Positions 16,205-25,234 are shown, counted from the first letter of the stretch. The stretch: DNA of 64,000 bases from CAMYLY01 sp036397755 (GCA_036397755.1 DASWII010000035.1:1-64000), one strand, 5' to 3'. The notes: a model not told the origin generated them from the sequence alone. Program-made: numbers and translations.

Positions 16205-17058
16205 TGCAGGGACCTGCCGGTTACCTGCACGAAGACGCTTTCCAGCGTGGCTTCCTGCGAGTGGATCGCCGAGAGCCCCGACCGTCTCAGCGCATCGCGA
16301 AACGCCGTGTTGTCGGCCAGGCCATCGAAGGAGAAGCGCTGAACGACCTCCTCGGCCGTCTCGTTCTCCCAGCGCACCTCGACTTCACGTGTTCCAAAGC
16401 GCCGCTTGAGCGCATCGGGCGTGTCAATGGTCGCAACCTGACCATCCACGATGAACGCCACGCGATCGCATACCAGCTCCGCCGTGTGCATGTCATGCGT
16501 CGTGAGGAGCGTCGTGACGCCAAGATGCTGCCGCTCACGGATGATTCGGCGGATCTCCACAGCGTTGACTGGGTCGAGCCCCGAGGTCGGCTCGTCCAAG
16601 AACCAGAGATTCGGCCGGTGCAGCATGCTGCGCGCAACGTTCAGCCGGTTTTTCATACCCTTGGAAAACTCAGCGACTGGACGATCCATGTCGCCCCCCA
16701 GACCCACCAGTTCCAGCACGTCCGCCACGGTATCCGTCTGTCCGTCGTACAGCGCCCGGAAGTACTCGAGATTCTCGCGGGCCGTCAGCTTGAGGTAATG
16801 GTTGGGAAGTTCGAAGCTCACCCCAATCGATCGGTAGTATTCCGACCCCCATCGCTCCAGCGGCCTGCCCAGCACGGTGACGGCGCCTTGCCATCCCCGC
16901 AGCACGCCGATCAGTACGCTTTGCAGCGTGGTCTTCCCCGCGCCACTGGGCCCCAGGAATCCGAACACCTCCTGCTCGTGGACCTGGAAGCTGAGTCGCT
17001 GGATCGCCGGCGACGTGCGGCCGGGGTACGTGAAGGACAGATCCCGAGCACTCAGCAT
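16201..17058 (-). CDS. ABC exporter ATP-binding protein
   Basis: A 285-residue ATPase with Walker A GPSGAGKTT, Q-loop, signature variant FSKGMKNRLNVARSM, Walker B LWFLDEPTSGLDP and a switch histidine in LLTTHDMH. Residues after ~210 form the regulatory tail usual in drug/antibiotic-type ABC-2 exporters. It is the first gene of the operon with two permeases. Its ATG overlaps a truncated reading frame upstream (17052), and the operon may have been inserted there or retained after a deletion. Confidence 0.93.
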   Translation of the reverse strand: MLSARDLSFTYPGRTSPAIQRLSFQVHEQEVFGFLGPSGAGKTTLQSVLIGVLRGWQGAVTVLGRPLERWGSEYYRSIGVSFELPNHYLKLTARENLEYFRALYDGQTDTVADVLELVGLGGDMDRPVAEFSKGMKNRLNVARSMLHRPNLWFLDEPTSGLDPVNAVEIRRIIRERQHLGVTTLLTTHDMHTAELVCDRVAFIVDGQVATIDTPDALKRRFGTREVEVRWENETAEEVVQRFSFDGLADNTAFRDALRRSGLSAIHSQEATLESVFVQVTGRSLQ

Positions 17059-17243
17059 GGCTCAAGGTCCCCGATCGCCATGCCACCGGCCTCGTTCAGC
17101 CGCCATGCGCCACCGGCGTCTGCCCACACGCCTCGGCCAGTGCTGATGACGCGCTCGACGCCCGCGATCGTGTCGTAGATCACACCGACGTCCGGAGCGT
17201 CGGATGAATCGGTGCATCGACGCGCACCGACGGCGAGGGCCAT
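17052..17243 (-). pseudogene. Truncated N-terminus of a secreted beta-propeller-like protein
   Basis: About 63 residues. A hydrophobic stretch ending in VGARRC (possible signal/lipobox) is followed by VGVIYDTIAGVERVISTG, then GVWADAGGAWRL and AIGDLEP. This pattern (a YDSAGV-xxV opening, a W-x-G-WRL strand, then an IG strand) resembles the start of Gemmatimonadota-type six-bladed beta-propeller lipoproteins, normally about 350-400 residues. The frame stops exactly at the ATPase start codon and no blade follows. It could be extended upstream to an ATG at 17516 with a strong AGGGGGG ribosome site (154 residues), but that extension has no recognisable domain. Confidence 0.35.
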
Positions 17244-17730
17244 CGCGAGCGCCGTCGACCAGACCCGAGAAAGAAGCGGACCCTGTCGCGCACGAACCGT
17301 CCCAGTGATCGCGAACCGCTCGCTCAAGTCGGTCTCCTGATGAACGCCCCCATAGTCGAAGCTCTCACACCCGCGTAACGGTTCGGAAGTGACCCGCGAG
17401 CGACTCGCTCGCGTGTAGGTACAATGCGGAACGGATGGTGATCCCGCCACCCGTTCGAACCAACGACTTCGTTTTAGATCGTCCGCGCTCGCCGGGTCCA
17501 CTTCCTCGATACTCATGAAGCCCCCCCTGGAGAGCTTACCGAGGGGGTGCGCTCGAGTTGTGAGGTTCGCGTACCTGCGGGACCGCGGTTGCCCGATGCA
17601 CGCCCAGGGCGACATACTCCTACGGCGCGTCATGAGAGCCGCTCTTGTGGCGGCCATGGGTCTTCCACACCTCCATGGTTGCAACACGAGGCATGTCTTC
17701 AATAGGCCCTAGACCACACGGGAGGGTCAC
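17244..17730. other. 487-bp region without a confident gene
   Basis: On the minus strand an open frame continues up to an ATG at 17516 preceded by AGGGGGG at good spacing, but the sequence (MSIEEVDPASADDLKRS and on) matches nothing I know. On the plus strand only short frames without a ribosome site are seen, until GGAGGG just before the GTG at 17731. No repeats or RNA structures were recognised. Confidence 0.4.
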
Positions 17731-17961
17731 GTGCCTGAAACCGATTCCCCACTGAGACGCTCGATCGGCCTCTCTGGCGTCATTCGCTTTCTGATCGCGG
17801 TACTGGCCGTGATAGCCATCAGCGGGGCGTTCGCGAGTGGTCGCTATGCCTTTGGCATAGGAGGCGTGGTGTTCTTCGTGGCGGCCATTGCCCTCGGGTA
17901 TCGCGGCTGGCTTGCGCGTAAGGCCACCGCTGCTGACACCACTGCGCGACCACCCACCTGA
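17731..17961 (+). CDS. Small two-helix membrane protein
   Basis: A 76-residue protein from a GTG start with GGAGGG 5 nt upstream. Two hydrophobic segments (GVIRFLIAVLAVIAISGAFA and FGIGGVVFFVAAIALGYRGW) are joined by a short ASGRYA loop; the C-terminal tail is hydrophilic. No known family recognised. It stands alone, with non-coding sequence upstream and about 100 nt before the next gene. Confidence 0.6.
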   Translation: MPETDSPLRRSIGLSGVIRFLIAVLAVIAISGAFASGRYAFGIGGVVFFVAAIALGYRGWLARKATAADTTARPPT

Positions 17962-18061
17962 GGTGGGACGCCGTTAAACAGCGCGCCCCTATCCGGCGCG
18001 CAGTAGGGATCCTGGTGAGATCGTATTACGCTAGCAGCCATCATGGCTCAAGGAGGTCGGC

Positions 18062-18448
18062 ATGCTGAGGTCAGTCGCGTTCACGACCGTCGTTGGGGCG
18101 CTCACGCTGATACCGCGGTTGGCGCCTGCGCAGGCGGCACCTCCCGACTCCGCTCGAGTGGAAGCGGCGCGTCGGGTTCTCCAAAGCGACTTGCGCAACT
18201 TTCTGACGGCGCAGGAGAGGTATTACGCGGACCACCGGACCTATGCGGGATCGTTGCGGGAAATGGCGAGTATCTACGCCCCTAGTCGTGGTGCGACACT
18301 CATCCTGCTGACGTCGAGCGACGGGGGTCACAGTGAAGTCGCGATTTATGAAGGGATCCCCGGCCTGGTATGCGCCACGTTCGCTGGCAGCGCGCAGCCG
18401 CCGCTTGGCAAGGGCCGTGAAGGGGAACCGGTGTGTAACGGGCCCTAG
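18062..18448 (+). CDS. Secreted protein with pilin-like 'YxADHRTY' segment
   Basis: A 128-residue protein with a cleavable signal peptide (LTLIPRLAPAQA). The following ARRVLQSDLRNFLTAQERYYADHRTYAGS resembles the helix and first turn of minor pilin or pseudopilin C-terminal domains, but the N-methylated N-terminal helix is missing. Two cysteines (LVCAT and PVCNG) near the C-terminus could form a disulfide. The start is supported by AGGAGG 7 nt upstream. Function unknown; it may be a periplasmic relative of type IV pilin-like proteins. Confidence 0.7.
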   Translation: MLRSVAFTTVVGALTLIPRLAPAQAAPPDSARVEAARRVLQSDLRNFLTAQERYYADHRTYAGSLREMASIYAPSRGATLILLTSSDGGHSEVAIYEGIPGLVCATFAGSAQPPLGKGREGEPVCNGP

Positions 18449-18462
18449 CCGCCGCGCGGCCG

Positions 18463-19125
18463 GTGGACCCCGCGGCGTTCCATGACGAAGCGCTCGTGGG
18501 TGAAGAATCAGTCGGAATTACTGCTGACGTCTCGGAGGGCCGTATAGCCAGGGAAACCCCGGCGTCCGTTCTCGTCACCGTCTTGGCCATCAACGCGGTC
18601 ATGTTCGCGGTGGAGTCCACCACAGGTTGGCTGGCCGAGTCGACCGCCCTGTTGTCGGACTCGCTCGACATGCTGACCGACGCCGCCGTCTACGCCGTGG
18701 CACTCTACGGCGCGCATCGCGGGCGTCGCGCCCAGGCACGTGCCGCGAGCGTCGCGGGCGTGCTTCAGGGTCTGCTCGCGCTGGCGGCGATCGCGGAAGT
18801 CATCAGGCGGACGCTGATGGGGAGCGATCCCGAGCCTGCCTCCATGATCCTCGTGTCGTTCGTCGCCCTTGCGGCGAACGCCTGGTGCCTCCGCCTCGTG
18901 CGTCGTCACCGCGACGCGGGGGTGCACATGACGGCGAGCTGGATCTTCTCGCAAACCGACGTGCTCGTGAATGTGAGCGTGATCGTGGGCGGCGGTCTTG
19001 TGGCGCTGACGGACTTGACCGTGTGGGACCTGATTCTCGGCGCGGGCATCGCGGCGCTGGTGCTGTCGAGCGCGGTCCGAATCCTCGCCGCCGCACGCGC
19101 AGCTGCCCGAACTCTCGACAGCTAG
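18463..19125 (+). CDS. Cation transporter (CDF-like, no C-terminal domain)
   Basis: A 220-residue membrane protein with about six helices. The helix-2 motif STALLSDSLDMLTDAAVYAVALYG is typical of the cation diffusion facilitator superfamily metal site (D-x3-D type). The helix-5 counterpart reads FSQTDVLVNVSVIVGG, so the usual HxxxD is TDVLVN. The cytoplasmic ferredoxin-like domain of larger CDF proteins is missing, as in other ~200-residue members. The GTG start at 18463 gives a 30-residue hydrophilic leader; a shorter start is possible. Metal unknown. Confidence 0.8.
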   Translation: MDPAAFHDEALVGEESVGITADVSEGRIARETPASVLVTVLAINAVMFAVESTTGWLAESTALLSDSLDMLTDAAVYAVALYGAHRGRRAQARAASVAGVLQGLLALAAIAEVIRRTLMGSDPEPASMILVSFVALAANAWCLRLVRRHRDAGVHMTASWIFSQTDVLVNVSVIVGGGLVALTDLTVWDLILGAGIAALVLSSAVRILAAARAAARTLDS

Positions 19126-19232
19126 TGTGCTCCCGATTACTGCGTCGTCAGCGCCGGCAGGTCGCGGTTGCCGGTTCCGCACGCTGAGGCGTAAGGACCC
19201 GCCGAGGGAACGCCCCTCCCGTGTCCGGGTCC

Positions 19233-20444
19233 CTATTCGTACCGCAAGGCCTCGATGGGATCGAGCGCCGCGGCCTGACGGGCCGGCCACACACCAAAGA
19301 ACAACCCGACGGCCACACTGAATCCGACGGCGACGCCCACGGCCTGGGGGGTCACGATCACGCGCCAGCCGTTCAGGTTCGAGAAAAACACGGCCGCTCC
19401 CCATCCCCCGACGATCCCGACGATTCCCCCGAGGATGCAGAGCGTGAGCGCCTCGACGAGGAACTGCAGGAGCACGTTCCGGCGCGTGGCGCCAAGTGCT
19501 TTGCGGATGCCGATCTCACGCGTGCGCTGCGTGACCGAGACCAGCATGATGTTCATGATCCCGATGCCGCCCACCATGAGGCTCACCGCCGCGATACCCG
19601 CGAGGAGGTAGGTCAGCGTCTCGCCCGCTTCGGCCTGCGCGGTAAGGAACTGCGTACGGTCCTGAATGCGGAAATCGTTCGGCTGCTCCGGCCGCAACCG
19701 ATGTTCGGCACGCAGAATCGTCTCGATCTCGAGCAGCACCGGCCCCATGTCGGCGGTGCTGTACATCTGGACCGTGACCTCGCTCAGACGATTGCTTCCG
19801 AACAACCGGTACTCACCCGTGCGGAACGGGATGTAAATCGTTTCGTCCGGATCGTCTCGGCCCTCCGTCCCCTTGGGTTGGAAGATCCCGATGACCTCGA
19901 ACGCGATGCCGCGGATGTTGATCTCGCTGCCGAGCAACGTCGCCGCGTCCGTTTGCAGCTCGTTCGGGACATTGCTCCCCAGCACTGCCACCCGGCGGCG
20001 CCCGTAGTCGTCGCCTTGCGTGAAGAGACGGCCCACGCCGAGCTCGAGTCGCTTGACGCCGGCGAACTCCGGAGTCGTCGCGATCACGTCGATGCTCACG
20101 TTGCGATCGCCGAATTCCACTTGTAAGCGGCGATCGAGCGAGGGAACCACGGCTTTGAAACGGGTCCCGTCGCGCATGAGCGCATACGCGTCATCGCTCG
20201 TGAGACTCACCCGCTCGGCGCGCGCGACACCATGCATGTACGACTGCCCGGCGGTCACCGACAGCAGGTCCGTCCCCAGGGCCTCGAGTTGCTCCCGCAC
20301 CGCCGCCTGCGCACCCGATCCCAGCGCCACCATCGTGATCACGGCCCCGACACCAATGACGATCCCCAGGGCCGTGAGAAACGATCGCAGCTTCGAGGCC
20401 CGGATCGCCGAGAAGGCGACGCGCAGGATCTCCAGGTACGTCAT
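19233..20444 (-). CDS. MacB-like ABC transporter permease
   Basis: A 403-residue four-helix permease of the MacB/FtsX type. An N-terminal helix (RSFLTALGIVIGVGAVITMVAL) precedes a large periplasmic domain, then three helices with the FtsX signature GIMNIMLVSVTQRTREIGIRKALGA and a C-terminal PARQAAALDPIEALRYE. Its ATG overlaps the stop of the upstream adaptor gene (TAATG), so the two are translationally coupled. No ATPase gene is adjacent: the neighbouring gene downstream is the CDF-like transporter on the other strand. It must use an ATPase encoded elsewhere if active. Confidence 0.92.
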   Translation of the reverse strand: MTYLEILRVAFSAIRASKLRSFLTALGIVIGVGAVITMVALGSGAQAAVREQLEALGTDLLSVTAGQSYMHGVARAERVSLTSDDAYALMRDGTRFKAVVPSLDRRLQVEFGDRNVSIDVIATTPEFAGVKRLELGVGRLFTQGDDYGRRRVAVLGSNVPNELQTDAATLLGSEINIRGIAFEVIGIFQPKGTEGRDDPDETIYIPFRTGEYRLFGSNRLSEVTVQMYSTADMGPVLLEIETILRAEHRLRPEQPNDFRIQDRTQFLTAQAEAGETLTYLLAGIAAVSLMVGGIGIMNIMLVSVTQRTREIGIRKALGATRRNVLLQFLVEALTLCILGGIVGIVGGWGAAVFFSNLNGWRVIVTPQAVGVAVGFSVAVGLFFGVWPARQAAALDPIEALRYE

Positions 20445-21754
20445 TACCGACTCTGATTCCCCAACGGGCCGCCGGCACGCTCGCGAGCCCACTGCTCACG
20501 ACGGCGCAGGTCCTCCATCAAGCCCGCGGTCGGAAGGACGACGACCACGTCGGATTCGCTGAGCCCGCTCACGACCGCGGTGTAATCGAAGTCCGTGAGC
20601 CCCGTTTGAATCGCGACCGCGCAGGGCTCGCCCTCCTCGAGAACGAACACAATGTACGAACCGCCGAACAGACTCTGATCCCGCCCCCGATTGCCAGCGG
20701 AGCGAAACTCCCCACCGTTCGTGCCGTCGTGCGACGCCATGCCTCCGCGCGGCGGTCCATCGCCCGCCGCGGAACCAAGTTGCGCCTCGACCGCCTCCAT
20801 GGTGAGCCCGAGCGCGTCCACCGCCGGACCCAGCTCCTCCCGCGTCCGCAGCGCCGCGTTGGGCACGGCCAACGTGTTGGTCACCTCGCCGATGTGTACC
20901 TCCACCTCGGCATTCATCCCCGGACGCAGCAGCGCCTCGCGATTCGAGATGCGCACGAGCACCGGGAACATGGTGACGTTCTGATCCACGATCGCCTCGG
21001 CGCCGATGCGCAGTACATGACCCTCGAACGGGCGATTGGGATAGGCCTCGACCGTGATGGAGACCGGCATCCCCGGCTGGATCATTCCGATGTCGGTTTC
21101 GTCGACCAACGCACGCACCTGCACGGTGTCCAGACTGGCCATGCGCATCAAGACCGCACCGCCACTCACGTCCCGACTGGCCGAAGCGATCACCGTGCCA
21201 ACCTCGACGCTGCGACCGAGAATCACGCCGGCCGTGGCCGCCCGCACTTCCGTGTCCTCGAACGCGATCTTGGCATCCTCGAGCGCTCGGCGAGCGCTGA
21301 TGAGCCGCGCGGCCGCACTTGCTTGCGCGAGGCGGGCCTGCTCGTACTCGAGATCGGTGATGGACTGCGTCTCGTGCAAGCTCTCCGCCCGCCGAAGCTG
21401 CGCCTCGGCGTTATCCAACTCGGCTCGGGCTACCACGGAGTCGGCCTCGGCCTGCATCACGGCGTTCTGCGGGATCCGCGGATCCACCCGAACCAGAAGT
21501 TGCCCCGCCCGGACGGCATCCCCCTCCTCCACCAGGACCTCGACGATTTCGCCCGAGGCCTTGGACTTGACCTCGACGGTCTTCACCGGTTCCACCAGGC
21601 CGGCCGCATTCGCCGATACCGTGATGTCGCGGCGGACCACGTCGGCAAGTGCGTACGCCTGTTCCTGGGCCTCGTCGCTCGAGCACGCAGTCATCGCGGC
21701 GAGCACCAAACCCATCGCTGCCATTCCGAACCGTATCGCTATTCGTACATCCAT
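20444..21754 (-). CDS. Periplasmic adaptor (MacA/HlyD-type) lipoprotein
   Basis: A 436-residue membrane-fusion protein. The N-terminal signal ends in LAAMTAC, a lipobox. The adaptor architecture is clear: barrel-sandwich half (VEVKSKASGEIVEVLVEEGDAV), an alpha-helical hairpin (residues ~100-165, Ala/Glu/Arg-rich), the second barrel-sandwich half (IAFEDTEVRAATAGVIL), a beta-barrel, and a membrane-proximal domain. After ~310 there is a glycine-rich insertion with GDGPPRGGMASHDG. It connects the MacB-like permease to an outer-membrane channel, not present here. Confidence 0.92.
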   Translation of the reverse strand: MDVRIAIRFGMAAMGLVLAAMTACSSDEAQEQAYALADVVRRDITVSANAAGLVEPVKTVEVKSKASGEIVEVLVEEGDAVRAGQLLVRVDPRIPQNAVMQAEADSVVARAELDNAEAQLRRAESLHETQSITDLEYEQARLAQASAAARLISARRALEDAKIAFEDTEVRAATAGVILGRSVEVGTVIASASRDVSGGAVLMRMASLDTVQVRALVDETDIGMIQPGMPVSITVEAYPNRPFEGHVLRIGAEAIVDQNVTMFPVLVRISNREALLRPGMNAEVEVHIGEVTNTLAVPNAALRTREELGPAVDALGLTMEAVEAQLGSAAGDGPPRGGMASHDGTNGGEFRSAGNRGRDQSLFGGSYIVFVLEEGEPCAVAIQTGLTDFDYTAVVSGLSESDVVVVLPTAGLMEDLRRREQWARERAGGPLGNQSR

Positions 21755-22154
21755 GTGCGGTCACAAACTCCCGTGCTGATAACACCTTACATGATCCGTC
21801 ACCTGCCCGGGCCCCTGAGGTCCGGTCATTACCTTGCCTACGCAAACCCCCCGCAGATCGCTGAGAATCTGCGCCGGAAGGCCGCGTGCCGCCACTTGTC
21901 CCGGCGCGGGTCGACACGGTATCAGCCGCGGACTTCACCTGACCCACGAAACGGCACTGACACCGCCGCGCCACGCATTCATTCTTTACACAATCATAAC
22001 CAACGATGAACTTGGTTCTCTCTGGTCGCCGTCCGCCTCACGGGAGAACTGAGCCGTGGCGTCAGCTCGGGAAGAGGAACTCACCGCCACCAATCACGCG
22101 CTGTAGCCGGGGAGCAGCATCGCGTGCTTGCGAGGCGTCAATTCTGGAGGATCG
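21755..22154. other. 400-bp divergent intergenic region
   Basis: This lies between the adaptor gene (minus) and the aldehyde dehydrogenase gene (plus). The first part is GC-rich; around 21975-22015 there is a distinctly A+T-rich stretch (CATTCATTCTTTACACAATC) that may hold promoter elements, though I find no convincing -35/-10 pair. GGAGG at 22146-22150 is the ribosome site of the dehydrogenase. No small gene or RNA recognised. Confidence 0.4.
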
Positions 22155-23522
22155 ATGACGTTTGTAGCCATCAACCCCGCGACGGGTGTGGAACTCCGTC
22201 GATTCGACACGATTTCGACAGCGGACGCCAAGGAGGTTTTGGCGGCAGCCGACAAGGCTCACCACGAGTGGAAGAAGACCTCGCTCGCGCATCGGGCCGA
22301 GTTGCTGCGACGCCTCGCGGGACAGCTTCGGGCGAAGGCATCCGAGCTTGCGATCTCGATGGCCGAGGAGATGGGGAAGCCGCTCGCCGCCGGACGTGCC
22401 GAGGCGGAGAAATGCGCGTGGGCGTGCGACCATTATGCCGACCACGGCGCGGAGTTCCTGGCCTCGGAGACCGTCGAATCCGACGCGGCGCGCAGCTATG
22501 TCGCCTACGAACCACTGGGCGTCGTGCTCGCGATCATGCCGTGGAATTTCCCGTTCTGGCAGGCGATCCGTTGCGCGGCGCCGGCGCTCATGGCCGGAAA
22601 CGCCGTGCTGCTCAAGCACGCGCCCAACGTGCCCGGGTGTGCGCTCGCCATCGAGTCGCTGTTCCGCGAGGCAGGCTTCCCTTCCGGCTTGTTCACAAAC
22701 CTCTTCGTGACCGAGAAGCAGATCGCGACGCTCATCCGCCATCGGCTGGTCCGTGCCGTCACGCTCACGGGCAGCGTGCGGGCGGGGAAGGCGGTGGCCA
22801 AGCAAGCCGGCGCCAAGATCAAGAAGACCGTGCTCGAGCTCGGCGGGAGTGACCCATACGTGGTGTTCGAGGACGCGGATCCCGCTGCCGCCGCCACCGC
22901 GTGCGTCACCAGTCGACTGATCAACGCGGGTCAAAGCTGTATCGCCGCCAAGCGCCTGATCGTGGTGGACGCCGTGCGCCGGCAGTTCGAGTCACTCGTG
23001 GTGGGGCGCATGCAAGCCGCGCGCGTCGGCGACCCGTTCGATCCGACCACGGACGTGGGGCCGCAGGCGAGGGCCGATCTCCGCGACGCCGTACATCGCC
23101 AGGTGACGGAGAGCATCGCGGCCGGCGCCAGTTGCCTCGTCGGAGGCACCCTGCCGGACGGGCCGGGGTTCTTCTATCCACCCACCGTGCTCACGAATGT
23201 GCGCAAGGGCATGCCGGCCTATGACGAGGAGGTCTTCGGGCCGGTCGCCGCGATCATCCCCGTCAGGGACCGTCGCCAGGCCCTGCGGGTCGCGAACGAT
23301 ACGGCGTTCGGCCTGGGCGCGGCCGTGTTCACGGGTGACGTGGCGGAGGGCGAGCGGATCGCCCGCGAGGAACTCCAGGCGGGGAGCTGCTTCGTCAACG
23401 CGTTCGTGCGATCCGATCCGCGGCTACCCTTCGGTGGCGTGCGTGAGTCCGGCTACGGGCGTGAACTCGGCCGCGCCGGCATTCTCGAGTTCGTCAACGT
23501 CAAGACGGTGTACGTAGGATGA
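22155..23522 (+). CDS. NAD(P)-dependent succinate-semialdehyde dehydrogenase-like
   Basis: A 455-residue aldehyde dehydrogenase. It has the IMPWNFPFWQAIR cofactor segment, catalytic glutamate in LELGGSDPYVVF, nucleophilic cysteine in NAGQSCIAAKR and the C-terminal PFGGVRESGYGRELG motif. The length and the GQSCIAAKR wording favour the Sad/YneI-type succinate-semialdehyde dehydrogenase subgroup, which feeds GABA or related C4 aldehydes into the TCA cycle. The start at 22155 is decided by GGAGG 5 nt upstream; an in-frame TTG further up would add nine residues. Confidence 0.9.
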   Translation: MTFVAINPATGVELRRFDTISTADAKEVLAAADKAHHEWKKTSLAHRAELLRRLAGQLRAKASELAISMAEEMGKPLAAGRAEAEKCAWACDHYADHGAEFLASETVESDAARSYVAYEPLGVVLAIMPWNFPFWQAIRCAAPALMAGNAVLLKHAPNVPGCALAIESLFREAGFPSGLFTNLFVTEKQIATLIRHRLVRAVTLTGSVRAGKAVAKQAGAKIKKTVLELGGSDPYVVFEDADPAAAATACVTSRLINAGQSCIAAKRLIVVDAVRRQFESLVVGRMQAARVGDPFDPTTDVGPQARADLRDAVHRQVTESIAAGASCLVGGTLPDGPGFFYPPTVLTNVRKGMPAYDEEVFGPVAAIIPVRDRRQALRVANDTAFGLGAAVFTGDVAEGERIAREELQAGSCFVNAFVRSDPRLPFGGVRESGYGRELGRAGILEFVNVKTVYVG

Positions 23523-23643
23523 ACTTGGGACCAGTCTGACGGACGGATCTTGCTATGAAGGCGGCACACTCGCGGATGGAATCATGCCGCGGCGGCATCT
23601 GTCGCCAACGCACGGCCCGTGTCGTACGTTTGACAAATCCAAG

Positions 23644-23666
23644 CCGCGTGCCCTTTCGGCACGCGG
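23644..23666 (+). promoter_or_regulatory. Perfect 9-bp hairpin in amidohydrolase leader
   Basis: CCGCGTGCC (23644-23652) pairs perfectly with GGCACGCGG (23658-23666) across a 5-nt CTTTC loop. It ends 26 nt before the amidohydrolase ATG. G's rather than T's follow, so it is not a classical terminator. A TTGACA (23630-23635) precedes it but has no matching -10. It may be a leader-RNA stem or a protein-binding palindrome. Confidence 0.4.
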
Positions 23667-23692
23667 GGGGTGTCCGCCGCCCGGAGTACACC

Positions 23693-25012
23693 ATGGTTGT
23701 GACCGCGGGCGCTTGGCCCAGCGCCTTCACAATCCTCCGTTGCTTGCTCTCCGTTTCCGTGTTGGCGGCCGGTGACGCGCGTTCCCAGGACGCCGACGCC
23801 GCGCGGGGGCGCGCGCTCGTGATCGACGACGTGACGGTGGTTGACGTGATCGCGGGAACCGTGATCCCCAACCGGCGCGTGATCGTTCGCGGCGACACGA
23901 TCGCGGACGTGCTCTCCGCCTCGCTTCCCCTTTCGGACGATGCCGGCGTCACCATCAACGGACGGGGCCTGTACCTCATCCCGGGCCTCGTGGACCATCA
24001 CGTGCATCTCAGCGCCGATATGGTGAACGACATCGAGCGGGCCGCACGGGGCGGAGTGACGATGGTGCAGGCCATGGCGGGCGACAACCGTGCCGCCGGC
24101 AATCTGGCGCGCGCCGTGATGGCCGCCGAAATCGCCGGGCCGCGGATTGCCTACGCCTCCGTGATGGCGGGACCCGATTTCTTCCGCGATCCGCGGTTTC
24201 AGAGCGCCGGGCTCGGGTTCGAGGCGGGCATGGCTCCGTGGGCGCAGGCGGTCACCAGCGAGACCGATGTTATGACGGCTGTCGCGGCCGCGCGCGGCTC
24301 GGGCGCCGAAGTGTTGAAACTGTACGCGATGATGGATGGGGATCTGGTCGCGCGCCTCACCGCCGAGGCGCATCGCCAAGGGATGCGCGTCGTGGCTCAC
24401 GCTACGGTCTTCCCCGCCACACCGACCGAACTCGTCCGTGCGGGAGTCGACGTGCTGACGCACGCACCGTACCTGTCATGGCAAGGAACCGCGGCGATCG
24501 GAGCTGACGACGCGTGGGAACGACAAAACGGCCCGTACACGCAAGTTGATCCCGATGGGCCGGAAATCCGAGCGGTGATGCGCACGATGGCCGCTGGAGG
24601 GATGTACCTCGAGCCCACGCTTTGGGTCTTCCAGCGCGGCACTCCCGACAGCGTTCTGATCGCGTGGTCCGAAGCGGTGACGCGTGTGGCGGCCACCGCG
24701 GGCGTCGCCATCCTCGCCGGCACCGACGGGCTCATCGATCGGGACGCGCGCGCCCTGCCCAACATTCATCGGGAGATGGCGGCACTCGTCGCGGCCGGCC
24801 TCTCCCCCGTGGAGGCGCTCAGGGCGGCCACGGTGACGCCGGCCCGCGCCATGGGAAGAGCACGAAACCACGGGGCAATCGCGCCCGGGTTCGTCGCGGA
24901 CCTCATATTGTTGTCGGCGAATCCTCTCGAGAGTATCGCCGCCACGACCCAGATTGCCTGGGTGATCCTGCGGGGCCGACTCCTGGATCGATCAGCCGGG
25001 CGGGGTCGATGA
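23693..25012 (+). CDS. Exported metal-dependent amidohydrolase
   Basis: A 439-residue imidazolonepropionase-like amidohydrolase. An N-terminal signal segment (TILRCLLSVSVLAAGDARS) suggests export. Metal ligands are visible: LIPGLVDHHVHLSAD (HxH), lysine in AEVLKLYAMM, histidines in RVVAHATVF and VLTHAPYLSW, and the aspartate in ILAGTDGLID. Such secreted members may act as dipeptidases (prolidase-like) or lactonases; substrate not predictable. The start at MVVTAGA is chosen over two in-frame ATGs upstream because it immediately precedes the signal peptide and follows the leader hairpin. Confidence 0.85.
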   Translation: MVVTAGAWPSAFTILRCLLSVSVLAAGDARSQDADAARGRALVIDDVTVVDVIAGTVIPNRRVIVRGDTIADVLSASLPLSDDAGVTINGRGLYLIPGLVDHHVHLSADMVNDIERAARGGVTMVQAMAGDNRAAGNLARAVMAAEIAGPRIAYASVMAGPDFFRDPRFQSAGLGFEAGMAPWAQAVTSETDVMTAVAAARGSGAEVLKLYAMMDGDLVARLTAEAHRQGMRVVAHATVFPATPTELVRAGVDVLTHAPYLSWQGTAAIGADDAWERQNGPYTQVDPDGPEIRAVMRTMAAGGMYLEPTLWVFQRGTPDSVLIAWSEAVTRVAATAGVAILAGTDGLIDRDARALPNIHREMAALVAAGLSPVEALRAATVTPARAMGRARNHGAIAPGFVADLILLSANPLESIAATTQIAWVILRGRLLDRSAGRGR

Positions 25013-25076
25013 TGGTGTGTTCGAGTACTGGAAGCTCGACATTTCCCCCAATGCGTGAGCGGGCGGGGAGACGGGC

Positions 25077-25187
25077 ATGTCCCTGAAACTCCGTCTCGCT
25101 GGAAAGATCCTCGTCATCTTCGCCGTGAACCTGCCGTGGCGCGCGTCCTCCACAACGCGCAGCTTTGACCATCGGCCGCACATGTAG
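25077..25187 (+). CDS. Possible 36-residue peptide
   Basis: The frame MSLKLRLAGKILVIFAVNL and on has a basic start and a hydrophobic core reminiscent of the first transmembrane helix of a sensor or phosphatase protein, then stops at TAG. It may be a gene remnant or chance. No ribosome site of note is visible. The rest of 25013-25234 shows nothing else. Confidence 0.2.
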   Translation: MSLKLRLAGKILVIFAVNLPWRASSTTRSFDHRPHM

Positions 25188-25234
25188 TGCCTCCGCAGCC
25201 GCAATCGACAATGCTCAGCCTGAAGGAGCCTCCC

